A DNA stretch of 64,000 bases from Legionella shakespearei DSM 23087 (GTDB taxonomy: Bacteria > Pseudomonadota > Gammaproteobacteria > Legionellales > Legionellaceae): NCBI RefSeq assembly GCF_000373765.1, contig NZ_KB892393.1:1-64000 (forward strand), written 5' to 3'. Positions 44,161-54,462 of this stretch are shown here, piece after piece (within the stretch, counting starts at the first letter, position 1; every line of letters begins with the position of its first letter). The position numbers and the translations under genes are program-made. The notes under the pieces are model-generated. The model did no database searches, had not been told where the DNA came from, and saw only the letters and a program-made list of their open reading frames with translations.

Positions 44161-46530
44161 TTAGTTGCGCAATGGTTTGCCAGTTTCTAACAAAGCATTG
44201 ATCCTGGCCTGAGTTAATGGGGTGTCTGCCAATTTAATGAACGCTTCCCGTTCTAACTTCAATAACCATTGTTCATCGACCAATGTCCCCTGATTAAGAT
44301 TACCGCCACACAATACTTTTGCTAATTCATTAGCAAGAAAATAATCATGCTTGGAAATAAATCCGCCTTCCAGCCAATTAACCAGACCAGCCTGCAGACG
44401 CGCATGCCCTTCTATACCAGCAATTTTAAAGGTTTTCTTTATAGGAGGCAGATAATTTGCTGCCTGCATCGCCTTCACTTTAGCCAGCGCCGCATACAAA
44501 ACTTCATCAGCATGCATAATTACCGTATCAGTATGTTTTAAATACCCCATTTGCATTGCTTCGGTTGCACTGCCAGCAACCTGAGCCGTTGCAATCTGTT
44601 GAAAATAAGTCTGGATAAACAGCATTAAATCAGCTTGCTGTGCCTGATTTGCAGCTCGTATTGCCATTTCTTTACAACCACCACCAGCAGGGATTAAACC
44701 GACGCCAACTTCAACCAGTCCAGGATAAGATTCAAATGCAGCAACAACAGCATCACACTGCATCATCAGCTCGCAACCACCGCCTAGTGCTCTTCCTCGA
44801 AGTGCAGCAACCGTTGGAATGGAACTGTATTTCAAGCGCATGGCGACTTGTTGGAATTGGGCAATCATGCCGTCCAGTGCCTGCATTTTATCTTCTTGAA
44901 TCAGTTTGGACACTTCACGTAAATCAGCGCCAGAGCTAAAATTGCCTGCGTCACTTTGATAAATGATAAGTCCCTGACATTGCTTTTCTGCAATTTCCAA
45001 AGCGGCAATCAATCCATCAAAAACCGACTGGCCTATAGTATTGGCTTTGCTCTTGAAATTGAGCATGGCAATATCATCTTTCAGATAGCTTAAGCAAACA
45101 CCTTCGTTTTCGTAAATAATTTCAGTATGGAACGCTGGCTCTTTCAAAACGCGATCAGGGAAAAACTGACGCTTATACACCGCTAGCTTACTTCTGGCCT
45201 GATAAGCCTTTTTATGAGGAGAATAGGCACCCTCATCCGTGTAAAATGCTTTAATTTGTTCAAGCCATGCAGGCAGTTTCGCATCACTTAAAGCAGTATG
45301 AGCATTGATTGATTGATTAATAAAATCCACCATTTTACCCAAATCAGCCAATTGCCAAGTTTCAAATGGTCCTTGCATCCAACCGAATCCCCAGCGAATA
45401 GCCAAATCCACATCACGGACGTTATCTGCAATTTGTTCTAAATGATAAGCACAATAGTGGAAGAGATCACGGAAACAGGCGGCCAGGAATTTTGCCTGCT
45501 TATTTGAGGACTGAATCAGATTTTGCATACGAGATACTGGATCAGTATTCTTCATAATACTTTTCACTTCATCACTAACAGTGGCTTGTGATGGTCTGTA
45601 TTCACCTGTTTTAATATCATAAACTTCAATGATTTTACCATTTTTCCTGTAAATACCCTGACCTGACTTTTGTCCCAGATGCCCTTCTTTTATCAAAGTA
45701 GTTAGCCATTCAGGCAAATTAAAACACTCATGCCATGGATCGTCTTTTAATTGTTCCTGCATGGTATGAATGACATGCTGCATGGTATCCAGACCAACCA
45801 CATCCATAGTGCGGAATGTTGCCGATTTTGGTCTGCCTAATAGAGGCCCGGTTAAAGCATCCACTTCATCAAGCCCCATATCCATAGCCATGGTGTGATG
45901 CAATGTGGTTAATAGAGAAAATACTCCGATGCGATTGGCAATAAAATTGGGAGTATCTTTAGCACGTACAACCCCTTTACCCAAATGGCTGGTTAACCAG
46001 GTTTCCAGATTATCCAATAAATGAGGGGAAGTCGTTTTAGCAGGAATCAATTCCGCAAGATGCATATACCGTGGCGGATTAAAGAAATGCACACCACAGA
46101 AATTATGACGATGTTGCTCAGGCAATACATCACATAAAGAATTAATACTTAATCCAGAAGTATTACTTACCAAAACTGTTTTTTCAGACAAATAAGGGGA
46201 AATTTGTTTGTATAAATCTTCTTTCCAGTCCAGACGCTCTGCAATAGCCTCAATCACCAAATCACAGGAGGATAAATCAGCCAGGTTCTCTTTATAATTT
46301 CGCGCTTGCAATAACGCTGCGGATTGTGGTGTTGCAAGAGGAGCAGGTTTTAGTTTACCTAAATTGGCGATTGCTTTATCAATCAATCCATTAGCAGGGC
46401 CTTCTTTAGCAGCCAAGTCAAATAAAAGGGTTTCTATACCGGCATTAACACAATGCGCGGCAATTTGTGCACCCATAACACCTGCACCGAGAACTGCGAC
46501 TTTCTTTATGAAAAAAGGTTCCTGCATCAT
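44161..46530 (-). CDS. 3-hydroxyacyl-CoA dehydrogenase / enoyl-CoA hydratase, FadN-type
   Basis: Two-domain beta-oxidation enzyme. The 789-residue protein has the domains in the order dehydrogenase then hydratase, opposite to E. coli FadB. The NAD motif VAVLGAGVMGAQIAAHC is near residue 10; two 3HCDH C-terminal domains follow (about 185-290 and 350-440); the crotonase domain starts near 490 with LRGRALGGGCELMMQ for the oxyanion hole and EVGVGLIPAGGGCKEM. Length and order match Bacillus FadN. fadA follows at 16 bp. Either of two adjacent ATG codons could start it. Confidence 0.92.
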   Translation of the reverse strand: MMQEPFFIKKVAVLGAGVMGAQIAAHCVNAGIETLLFDLAAKEGPANGLIDKAIANLGKLKPAPLATPQSAALLQARNYKENLADLSSCDLVIEAIAERLDWKEDLYKQISPYLSEKTVLVSNTSGLSINSLCDVLPEQHRHNFCGVHFFNPPRYMHLAELIPAKTTSPHLLDNLETWLTSHLGKGVVRAKDTPNFIANRIGVFSLLTTLHHTMAMDMGLDEVDALTGPLLGRPKSATFRTMDVVGLDTMQHVIHTMQEQLKDDPWHECFNLPEWLTTLIKEGHLGQKSGQGIYRKNGKIIEVYDIKTGEYRPSQATVSDEVKSIMKNTDPVSRMQNLIQSSNKQAKFLAACFRDLFHYCAYHLEQIADNVRDVDLAIRWGFGWMQGPFETWQLADLGKMVDFINQSINAHTALSDAKLPAWLEQIKAFYTDEGAYSPHKKAYQARSKLAVYKRQFFPDRVLKEPAFHTEIIYENEGVCLSYLKDDIAMLNFKSKANTIGQSVFDGLIAALEIAEKQCQGLIIYQSDAGNFSSGADLREVSKLIQEDKMQALDGMIAQFQQVAMRLKYSSIPTVAALRGRALGGGCELMMQCDAVVAAFESYPGLVEVGVGLIPAGGGCKEMAIRAANQAQQADLMLFIQTYFQQIATAQVAGSATEAMQMGYLKHTDTVIMHADEVLYAALAKVKAMQAANYLPPIKKTFKIAGIEGHARLQAGLVNWLEGGFISKHDYFLANELAKVLCGGNLNQGTLVDEQWLLKLEREAFIKLADTPLTQARINALLETGKPLRN

Positions 46531-46595
46531 TTTTCCCTCTTGTTGGTGTTGAACATAAACGATTTAGCGTACCCAGCGAATTTGTACGCCCCTAA

Positions 46596-46669
46596 TTGTC
46601 ATTCAGAACGTACAGCGAAGGCTCTGTAAATCAGTTACAAGAATCCTTCGCTGTATTCGAGATGACAAA
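46596..46669. repeat. 74-bp imperfect inverted repeat
   Basis: TTGTCATTCAGAACGTACAG then CGAAGG, and CCTTCGCTGTATTCGAGATG then ACAA, are imperfect complements around a 24-nt centre. It lies between the ALDH7 and FadN-type genes and could limit read-through between them. Single copy in this window. Confidence 0.7.
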
Positions 46670-46692
46670 TTATGAATGTTTCTACTGCCGGC

Positions 46693-48213
46693 TTAAGACA
46701 AATTAAATCGTATGCCTTGAGCCAAAGGCAATTCATCGCCCCAGTTAATGGTGTTGGTTTGCCGACGCATGTATGCCTTCCAGGAATCAGAACCAGACTC
46801 TCGTCCGCCACCCGTTTCCTTTTCGCCACCAAATGCCCCGCCTATTTCAGCACCTGAAGTACCTATGTTGATGTTAGCTATACCACAGTCGCTTCCACAA
46901 GCGCTTAAGAAACGCTCAGCACTTTTCAAATTTTGAGTAAACAGTGCGGAAGACAGACCTTGAGGCACACCATTCTGAAGTTCAATTGCTTCGTCCAGAG
47001 TAGTATAGGTCATGACATACAGTATAGGAGCAAAAGTTTCTTCCTGAACAATATCCCAATGGTTTTTAACGTCACAAACCAGAGTGGGTTGAACAAAAGA
47101 ACCCTCACCTTTTATGACATCGCCGCCAAATACGATTTGACCACCCGCTTCTTTAATACGAACGACAGCTTTTTTAAACTGTTCAACAGCAGCATCGTCA
47201 ATTAAAGGACCCATCAAATTACGGCTGTCCAAAGGATCGCCAATGGTAACTTGCTCATAGGCATGTTGCAGTCTTTTAACTACATCTTTGTATTTAGACT
47301 CATGTACGAATAATCGGCGTGTTGTCGTACAACGTTGGCCAGCGGTACCAACTGCACCAAAAACGATTCCGGGAATTGCCAGATGAAGGTCAGCAGATTC
47401 ATCTAAGATAATCGCATTGTTCCCACCAAGTTCCAGAATGGTTTTACCAAGTCGTGCTGCAACCTGCGCCGCAACCTTTTTCCCAACAGCTGTTGAACCG
47501 GTAAAGGAAATTAAAGGGATGCGCGCATCGTTAACCATGGCTTCAACCACATCATGAGAATCAGGAATAAACAGGCTGAAAATCTCAGGGCAATCATTTG
47601 CCTTAAGCACCTGATTACAAATGTGTTGTACGGCTACAGCACAAAGAGGTGTCTTGGCAGATGGTTTCCAAATAGTAACGTTTCCACAAATAGCGGCTAA
47701 AAAAGCATTCCATGCCCATACAGCTACTGGAAAGTTGAAAGCCGAAATAACACCAATAATTCCATAAGGATGCCATTGCTCATACATTCTATGATTAGGG
47801 CGTTCCGAATGCATGGAATTACCATAAAGCATACGTGACTGACCTACCGCAAAATCGGCAATATCAATCATTTCCTGCACTTCACCATCACCTTCCTGTT
47901 TGGATTTCCCCATTTCCATTGAAACAAGGCTGCCCAAACTGTCTTTCTGTTCCCTTAATGCCTGACCAATCTGACGGATAATCTCTCCGCGTTTGGGAGC
48001 TGGAACCTTCTTCCAGGCTTGTGCCGCCTGCTCTGCACGACTCATGATATTCTGATAATCATTCATAGTACAGGTCGCAACTTCCGCCAGTTTGTCTCCA
48101 TTAGCAGGACAAAAAGACTCTAGACGATGTGTATAAAGTTCACTTTGCCAGCCCTGACCGCTAAAAGCACCAGGATTAACTGACTGAATATTGAGTCGAT
48201 TTAATAATTCCAT
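46693..48213 (-). CDS. Aldehyde dehydrogenase, ALDH7 / alpha-aminoadipic semialdehyde dehydrogenase type
   Basis: NAD-dependent dehydrogenase; ALDH7 members oxidise alpha-aminoadipate semialdehyde (in equilibrium with piperideine-6-carboxylate) in lysine breakdown. The 506-residue protein has [35 protein letters not shown], general base Glu in LELGGNN, and the nucleophilic Cys in [18 protein letters not shown], a segment characteristic of antiquitin. It lies 9 bp after a saccharopine-dehydrogenase-like gene, which supports the lysine assignment. Confidence 0.88.
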   Translation of the reverse strand: MELLNRLNIQSVNPGAFSGQGWQSELYTHRLESFCPANGDKLAEVATCTMNDYQNIMSRAEQAAQAWKKVPAPKRGEIIRQIGQALREQKDSLGSLVSMEMGKSKQEGDGEVQEMIDIADFAVGQSRMLYGNSMHSERPNHRMYEQWHPYGIIGVISAFNFPVAVWAWNAFLAAICGNVTIWKPSAKTPLCAVAVQHICNQVLKANDCPEIFSLFIPDSHDVVEAMVNDARIPLISFTGSTAVGKKVAAQVAARLGKTILELGGNNAIILDESADLHLAIPGIVFGAVGTAGQRCTTTRRLFVHESKYKDVVKRLQHAYEQVTIGDPLDSRNLMGPLIDDAAVEQFKKAVVRIKEAGGQIVFGGDVIKGEGSFVQPTLVCDVKNHWDIVQEETFAPILYVMTYTTLDEAIELQNGVPQGLSSALFTQNLKSAERFLSACGSDCGIANINIGTSGAEIGGAFGGEKETGGGRESGSDSWKAYMRRQTNTINWGDELPLAQGIRFNLS

Positions 48214-48222
48214 CAGTAACTC

Positions 48223-49311
48223 CTATGCGTAATAACGTCCAAAGCGATTTTCCAGAACCTGTGACAGTTGGAATTTTTCCTGCAGTACAAGGCCTTTGTA
48301 TTCATTCGCCTGTCCCAAGACCAGATCAACAACAGCGCAGACGCCTGATGCAGTGCTGACCTGGATAGCAGACCATTCCAGACCACGGATTACTTCAGGG
48401 TATATTTTTTTCACATAACTCTTTTCTGTGAGAACGCCTTGCTTAATCCCTTCAATAGTTACATAAACGATAACAATATCCTGATACGTTTTAGGAATAG
48501 CATTTTCAAGAATACGCTTTAAAGTGCCGCGGTCTTCATTGAGTCGTAAATCATTCATCAATAAACGCATTTTTTCGCAGTGACCAGGATAACGCATGGT
48601 TTTATAATTCATGGACTGTACTTTGCCAGAATAAAGTTCACCAAGACTTCCCAAACCGCCAGAAGTGTTAAACGCTTCGTATTCACAGCCATCTATTTGA
48701 ATGGATTCCAAACCTTCAAGCGGAGCCATGACAACAGCTTTGCCCCCTTCAATTCCATAACAAGGATTACCGTATTCGTTGATTACGCCATCAGTAGACC
48801 AGGTTAATGAATAATGAAGCGCGTTACTAGCTCTTTGTGGCAGCGCGCCAACACGTAATTTGGCATGATGGCATTGCTCAAATTCCTGCATCAGGCTGTT
48901 AGCAGCAATACTGATAAAGCCAGGAGCCAATCCGCATTGTGGAACAAAAGCAGTTTCTGCGTGCGCTGCAATTTCTTTAACCGCATCAGTAACAGAAGTA
49001 TCTTCAGTCAAATCGAAATAATGCGCCCTGGCGGCTTTGGCAGCCTGAGCAACATGAGTGTTCAGAAAATATGGAAGACTGGAAATAACCGCTACTATAT
49101 TGTGTTTTTCCAGATATGATTGAGTGGATTGTTCGTCTTTAACATCCAATGCAACCGTTTTAATTTCAGGCAATGCAGCTAATAGTCGTGTCACATCAGC
49201 GCCATTAAACTCCACATCTGCCAAATGAACCTGATAGGAACCACTTTCTGCCAATAAACATGCAATCAAGCTACCTATCTTCCCAGCACCAGTAATCATT
49301 ACATTGTACAT
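48223..49311 (-). CDS. Saccharopine dehydrogenase family protein
   Basis: NAD(P)-dependent enzyme probably acting in lysine catabolism. The 362-residue protein has the Rossmann start MITGAGKIGSLIACLLAESG (residues 5-24), AVISSLPYFLNTHVAQAA, FVPQCGLAPGFIS and a C-terminal domain like that of saccharopine and carboxynorspermidine dehydrogenases. Together with the following ALDH7 gene (9 bp gap) it would give saccharopine to aminoadipate semialdehyde to aminoadipate. A lysine 6-dehydrogenase is an alternative within this family, and would feed the same ALDH7. Confidence 0.82.
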   Translation of the reverse strand: MYNVMITGAGKIGSLIACLLAESGSYQVHLADVEFNGADVTRLLAALPEIKTVALDVKDEQSTQSYLEKHNIVAVISSLPYFLNTHVAQAAKAARAHYFDLTEDTSVTDAVKEIAAHAETAFVPQCGLAPGFISIAANSLMQEFEQCHHAKLRVGALPQRASNALHYSLTWSTDGVINEYGNPCYGIEGGKAVVMAPLEGLESIQIDGCEYEAFNTSGGLGSLGELYSGKVQSMNYKTMRYPGHCEKMRLLMNDLRLNEDRGTLKRILENAIPKTYQDIVIVYVTIEGIKQGVLTEKSYVKKIYPEVIRGLEWSAIQVSTASGVCAVVDLVLGQANEYKGLVLQEKFQLSQVLENRFGRYYA

Positions 49312-49499
49312 ACAATCAATCCCTCTCCGTTGTAAAACCAGATTATCCTACACAAAATATTGCTGATTGAATAGCTGGTATGAAGAAAAACGCCATGATA
49401 AGATTAAATATTTCACGGTAATTATAAAAATAAACCACCGCACTTGACCTCTAACTCGTAGTCATTTATCTTAACACTTTAATCTATATTGATTAGTCG

Positions 49500-51044
49500 A
49501 TGAAGCCTGCATACTTAGTCAACCCTGCCCTGTTAAATACCTCTGCCAGATCAGGCTATTTCATTTATATTTTCATGTTTTTATCCGGCTTGACAGGAAC
49601 TCTTGGTTTTGCCCCGTTTCATATGCCTGGCTTGACTATTATAAGCCTCGCGCTGTTATTTTCTGTTTTGATGAACGCATCATTGCGTCAGGCTTTTTAT
49701 CTTGGCTTTACTTACGGTTTAGGCTATTTCGGCTTTGGCGTATCCTGGGTTATTATCAGTATCCATGATTATGGCCAATTAAATTATTTTCTCGCGGGAA
49801 TAGCCACCTTGGCATTCATTTTTTATCTTGCCTTATTCCCTGCTCTTTTATCCTGGTCTTTCAAGCGATTATCAGTTGATTGCAACAGATTATTCACTGT
49901 TCTTCTGTTTGGTTCCTTGTGGTGCCTGAGCGAATACATTCGCTCATTTTTATTTACCGGTTTTCCCTGGCTATTGATTGGTACATCACAAATAGATACG
50001 CCACTAAAATACCTAGCTCCGATTGTTGGGAATTATGGGCTGAGTTTATTATGTGCCATGCTGGCTGCTTTACTGGCTTTGGCAGTCAGAGAGCAAGCAC
50101 TCAGGCGGATTTATTTTCTTGGTGCTTTTGTCCTTATCATGCTCCTCCCAACAGCCGGCAAATACGTTCACTGGACTAAAGTAAGTCCTGAACCTGTATC
50201 ATTAGGCGTTATTCAAGGTAATCTTTCCATGCGTGACAAATGGGATGAATCATTGTTCTGGAAGCTGTTAAAATATTATGAAATCAATACTAAAAAGTTG
50301 CTCGGCAAACAATTAATCATCTTACCTGAATCTGCAATTCCTTTGCCGGCTAATTACCTTGAAGAATATCTGGACAATTTAAATCAGCATGCCCGACAGG
50401 CCAAAAGTTCTCTTATACTGGGTATATTGCAGCCCACCAATGAGAGTGAAACCACTTATTACAATTCCATCATCAGCCTGGGTTTGGCGGCAGGAGAACA
50501 TGTAAAACGTCGTCTGGTTCCTTTTGGTGAATACATACCTCAACCTTTCGTTGCGATAAACCGCTGGATGAATTTGCCTGAGCCTAATATTTTGCCCGGT
50601 AAAGCTGATCAGGAATTAATGACCATTGATAATCACCCTATTGCCAGCCTCATCTGTTATGAAATAGCTTACCCTAATCTGGTACGATTACAGATGCCTG
50701 CAGCTCAATGGATAGTATCTATAAGTGATAATGGCTGGTTTGGCCGTTCGCTGGCGAGTTATCAGCAACTGCAAATGGCGCAAATGGTTTCCTTACTGAC
50801 TGGAAGGTATCAGGTCGTGGCAAATAATGACGGCTTGTCTTCGGTAATCAATGAGCATGGAGAGATTATTGATAGCCTGCCGCCATTTAGTGCGGGAATC
50901 CTGGAAAGTAAAATATATCCGGCAGAAGGCACAACACCCTGGGTATACTGGAGTGAATATCCAACTATGATTTTTTGCCTGTTGATAGTGTTTGGTATTC
51001 TCATGTTGCGAAGTTCGAAACCCAAACACCCCACGGATTTGTAG
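49500..51044 (+). CDS. lnt: Apolipoprotein N-acyltransferase
   Basis: Inner-membrane enzyme that adds the third acyl chain to lipoproteins. The 514-residue protein has six to seven membrane segments in the first 200 residues and one at the C-terminus around a nitrilase domain with the catalytic triad: Glu in LPESAIPLP, Lys shortly before GEYIPQPF, and Cys in SLICYEIAYPN. Start ATG at 49500 follows a promoter gap shared with the divergent saccharopine gene. Its stop codon lies inside a family D repeat. Confidence 0.96.
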   Translation: MKPAYLVNPALLNTSARSGYFIYIFMFLSGLTGTLGFAPFHMPGLTIISLALLFSVLMNASLRQAFYLGFTYGLGYFGFGVSWVIISIHDYGQLNYFLAGIATLAFIFYLALFPALLSWSFKRLSVDCNRLFTVLLFGSLWCLSEYIRSFLFTGFPWLLIGTSQIDTPLKYLAPIVGNYGLSLLCAMLAALLALAVREQALRRIYFLGAFVLIMLLPTAGKYVHWTKVSPEPVSLGVIQGNLSMRDKWDESLFWKLLKYYEINTKKLLGKQLIILPESAIPLPANYLEEYLDNLNQHARQAKSSLILGILQPTNESETTYYNSIISLGLAAGEHVKRRLVPFGEYIPQPFVAINRWMNLPEPNILPGKADQELMTIDNHPIASLICYEIAYPNLVRLQMPAAQWIVSISDNGWFGRSLASYQQLQMAQMVSLLTGRYQVVANNDGLSSVINEHGEIIDSLPPFSAGILESKIYPAEGTTPWVYWSEYPTMIFCLLIVFGILMLRSSKPKHPTDL

Positions 51045-51257
51045 CCCAGTCTGCTTGCAGTCGGGATCAAATTGGCACCATACCACTTTTTAGGAGATCA
51101 TAGATCGTAGAGTCAGGTTGTAGCCCGTATTAGGCGCCAGCCGTAATACGGGAATGAATTCACTGCCACTTCGAACCCGTATTACGGCTGGCGCCTAATA
51201 CGGGCTACAAACCGGTGAAAACCTGTTTTATGTCCCGGTTGCAAGCAACCGGGCTAC
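51041..51257. repeat. Cluster of four REP-like hairpins between lnt and leuS
   Basis: GTAGCCCAGTCTGCTTGC... (51041-51066, overlapping the lnt stop), GTAGCCCGTATTAGGCGCC... (51120-51152), CCCGTATTACGGCTGGCGCC... (51176-51208), and CCCGGTTGCAAGCAACCGGG then CTAC (51234-51257). The second and third are the same unit in opposite orientation, so together they form a large palindrome. A diverged piece of the GGCACCAT spacer lies at 51070-51095. The rest of the gap to leuS (51258-51402) shows nothing else. Confidence 0.8.
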
Positions 51258-51402
51258 GATGAGATTGTGCCAGTTTGATTTAAAACAACACAAAATAATA
51301 GCCTTTTTATCCTGAAAATCCAGAAATGTCGGTAGAACCTATTGCTGGCGACGACAAGAGGGGGTATCCTAAGCGCTTTACAGTCACTAAAAAAAATAGC
51401 CT

Positions 51403-53874
51403 ATGGATAACACCTATAATCCCAAAGATGTTGAAGAACAAGCTCAACAATATTGGCATAAAAAACAATCGTTTAATGTTACTGAAGATTTAAACAAAGA
51501 GAAATTTTATTGCCTGTCCATGTTCCCTTACCCAAGTGGAACCTTGCACATGGGTCATGTTCGAAATTACACCCTGGGTGATGTAATAGCGCGTTATCAA
51601 CGTTCCTTAGGCAAGAACGTATTACAGCCTATAGGCTGGGATGCTTTCGGTTTACCTGCTGAAAATGCAGCAATAAAAAATGGAATCCCCCCTGCTGAGT
51701 GGACCAAAAAAAATATTGCAGCGATGAAAGAGCAATTTTTACGTTTGGGTAATGCTTATGACTGGAAACGTGAAATAACAACCTGTGATCCGGAATATTA
51801 TCGCTGGGAACAATGGTTTTTTATCCGCCTGTTTGAAAAAGGCATGGTTTACAAGAAAAATGCGGTGGTTAACTGGGATCCTGTTGATCAGACAGTGCTC
51901 GCGAATGAACAGGTCGTTGATGGTCGTGGCTGGCGTTCAGGCGCTTTGGTTGAACGAAAAGAAATTTCCCAATGGTTTATCAAAATTACCTCGTATGCAG
52001 ATGAATTACTCAACTCATTAGATACTCTTGATGAGTGGCCTGCTCAAGTCAAGCTGATGCAGCGAAACTGGATAGGACGCTCTATTGGTACTGAAGTCTT
52101 TTTCAATGTACCCAATTATTCCAAACGCTTAAAAATTTATACTACGCGCCCTGACACCTTAATGGGGGCAACCTATCTTGCTGTAGCCACAGATCACCCT
52201 TTGGCTAAAGAAGCCGCGTTACATAATAAAGAAGTAAAAGAGTTTCTCGATAGTTGCCAGGGAACAAAAATGGCTGAAGCTGAACTCGCGACCATGGAAA
52301 AGCGTGGTATCGATACAGGCATGAAAGCAATTCATCCTATTACTGGTGAGGAACTTCCTGTATGGGCGGCTAATTTCGTTTTAATGCAATACGGTTCTGG
52401 TGCAGTTATGTCAGTACCCGCTCACGATCAGCGTGATTGGGAATTTGCACAAAAGTATCATTTACCTGTCAAAGAAGTGATCAAGCCTGAAGGTAAGGAA
52501 CATGATTTAAGCCAATCTGCCTATACAGGTGAAGGTGTGCTGATTAACTCAGGCCAATTCGACACATTGCATTCCAGCAAGGCTGTTGAAGCCATAACTC
52601 ATTTTCTTGAAGAGCGTGACGCAGGTAAGGCGACTATTAATTATCGCTTACGCGACTGGGGAGTATCTCGACAACGCTATTGGGGAACACCAATACCAAT
52701 GATTCTTTGTGAAGACTGTGGTGTTGTTCCAGTTCCCGAGGAAGAACTGCCTGTTACTTTACCAGAAAATGTAAATTTCACAGGTTCTGGCTCACCGCTC
52801 GCCCAATGCAGCGAGTTTGTGAATGTTTCATGTCCCAAATGTGGTCAGGATGCAACTCGCGAAACAGATACCTTTGATACCTTTATCGAATCATCCTGGT
52901 ATTATGCCCGTTTTGCCTGCAAAGGACAGGAAAATGCCATGCTTGATGACCGCGCCAAGTATTGGACGCCAGTAGATCAATACATTGGTGGAATCGAACA
53001 TGCGGTAATGCATTTGCTTTATGCACGCTTCTTCCATAAATTGATGCGTGATGAAGGCCTGGTTAATTCTGACGAACCGTTCAAAGCCCTTCTGACACAG
53101 GGAATGGTACTGAAAGATGGCCATAAAATGTCAAAATCTGTAGGAAATGTTGTTGATCCTAACCATCTTATAGACACTTATGGCGCAGACACTGCTCGTT
53201 TATTCGTGATGTTTGCAGCACCGCCCGAGCAATCATTGGAATGGTCTGATACCGCCGTTGAGGGCGCTCATCGCTTCCTCAAGCGTGTATGGGCATTCAC
53301 TCATCAGCATCTCGAACTGCTCATTGATATCAATGATATGATTTTAAGTGGTAATGCTTCTATTGATTGGCAACAGACTGAAAGCAGGCTGAAAAAGTCC
53401 CGCCATGTCGTCCACCAGATCCTGGCACAGGCATCTCATGATTATGAAAGAAATCAGTTTAATACTGTTGTTTCCGGGGCAATGAAATTATTCAATGAGA
53501 TATCAGGTTATACAATAGAAACTGAAGATGACAAATTCTTCATCCATTCAAGCATGAGTATTCTTCTTCGCTTGCTGGCGCCTATCACGCCTCATATTTG
53601 CCATTATTTGTGGCAGCAATCAGGATTTGAAAAAGCGATTATTGATGCACCTTGGCCGAAAGTGGATAAAGGTGCATTAAAGACAGATGAAGTTGACTTT
53701 GTTGTTCAGGTTAATGGCAAACTCCGAGCGCAATTTACAGCCAGTGTTGACGCCTCTGAAGATGAACTCATAGCAATGTCTCAAGAACATGCCAAGGATT
53801 TTCTCGTTGGTTTATCAATTAAAAAGGCTATTGTAGTTGCCCACCGCCAATTGATTAATCTGGTTGCGGGTTAG
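51403..53874 (+). CDS. leuS: Leucyl-tRNA synthetase
   Basis: Class I synthetase that charges tRNA-Leu. The 823-residue protein has HMGH at residues 49-52, the CP1 editing domain (about 220-415, with [17 protein letters not shown]), and KMSKS at residues 575-579, plus the C-terminal domain. Slightly shorter than E. coli LeuS (860) but complete. It heads leuS-lptE-holA-nadD, the usual gammaproteobacterial order. Confidence 0.98.
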   Translation: MDNTYNPKDVEEQAQQYWHKKQSFNVTEDLNKEKFYCLSMFPYPSGTLHMGHVRNYTLGDVIARYQRSLGKNVLQPIGWDAFGLPAENAAIKNGIPPAEWTKKNIAAMKEQFLRLGNAYDWKREITTCDPEYYRWEQWFFIRLFEKGMVYKKNAVVNWDPVDQTVLANEQVVDGRGWRSGALVERKEISQWFIKITSYADELLNSLDTLDEWPAQVKLMQRNWIGRSIGTEVFFNVPNYSKRLKIYTTRPDTLMGATYLAVATDHPLAKEAALHNKEVKEFLDSCQGTKMAEAELATMEKRGIDTGMKAIHPITGEELPVWAANFVLMQYGSGAVMSVPAHDQRDWEFAQKYHLPVKEVIKPEGKEHDLSQSAYTGEGVLINSGQFDTLHSSKAVEAITHFLEERDAGKATINYRLRDWGVSRQRYWGTPIPMILCEDCGVVPVPEEELPVTLPENVNFTGSGSPLAQCSEFVNVSCPKCGQDATRETDTFDTFIESSWYYARFACKGQENAMLDDRAKYWTPVDQYIGGIEHAVMHLLYARFFHKLMRDEGLVNSDEPFKALLTQGMVLKDGHKMSKSVGNVVDPNHLIDTYGADTARLFVMFAAPPEQSLEWSDTAVEGAHRFLKRVWAFTHQHLELLIDINDMILSGNASIDWQQTESRLKKSRHVVHQILAQASHDYERNQFNTVVSGAMKLFNEISGYTIETEDDKFFIHSSMSILLRLLAPITPHICHYLWQQSGFEKAIIDAPWPKVDKGALKTDEVDFVVQVNGKLRAQFTASVDASEDELIAMSQEHAKDFLVGLSIKKAIVVAHRQLINLVAG

Positions 53875-53933
53875 GGTCTGTTTCCCGCATGACGCTGACG
53901 CGAATGCGGGCTACATTTAATGGGTGCCAAATT

Positions 53934-54440
53934 ATGAATCGTCAGCATTCCTTTATGCATTATAAACTCTTAGCCCTTTTATTACCTTTATTGTTAACTG
54001 CATGTGGCTTTCATTTGCGTGGCATCAATGATTTACCCGAATGGCTTGATAATGTCGCAATCATCTCAAAGGATGATTCCAATAAGGAACTCGTAAGCAA
54101 ATTAAAATCCTTACTTGAAGGTTATAAGATTGATGTAAATCCCGATCCCGCACGTGCCCAGTATTGGCTAATCATTCACGACTCAAGCGTGCGGCAACAA
54201 ATCATCAGCATTGGTGCGAGTACGAATCCACGTCAATACCAGTTAATTATGGTGACTCAATTCTCTCTGCAAACACCAAAAGGGCAAGTGCTAAAACCAC
54301 CTCGAAGAGTGTCGGTCAGTCGTCAATTGACAGTAAACAATGATAGAATTCTTGGTTCGAATAATGAAGAGAATATTTTAATCGGTGAAATGCGTCAGGA
54401 TACAGTTATCCAAATCGTGAACAGACTGAATCGTCCCTGA
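53934..54440 (+). CDS. lptE: LPS-assembly lipoprotein LptE
   Basis: Outer-membrane lipoprotein that plugs LptD in the LPS export pore. The 168-residue precursor has a signal peptide with lipobox LTAC (lipidated C24) and the LptE start GFHLRG. The ATG at 53934 is chosen because the frame upstream to 53889 runs through a REP-like hairpin (CCCGCATGACGC, GCGAATGCGGGC) that appears inserted in the leuS-lptE gap. Confidence 0.93.
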   Translation: MNRQHSFMHYKLLALLLPLLLTACGFHLRGINDLPEWLDNVAIISKDDSNKELVSKLKSLLEGYKIDVNPDPARAQYWLIIHDSSVRQQIISIGASTNPRQYQLIMVTQFSLQTPKGQVLKPPRRVSVSRQLTVNNDRILGSNNEENILIGEMRQDTVIQIVNRLNRP

Positions 54441-54462
54441 ATGAGGGAGAAAAAGGCAGATC

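Noticed and set aside
43711-44190. A 159-codon plus-strand open frame
   Set aside because: Entirely antisense to fadA, a well-supported enzyme; the translation has no recognisable domain.
51120-51257. Closely spaced repeats as a possible CRISPR array
   Set aside because: The units are themselves palindromic, alternate in orientation, differ from one another and have irregular spacing; no cas gene is near.
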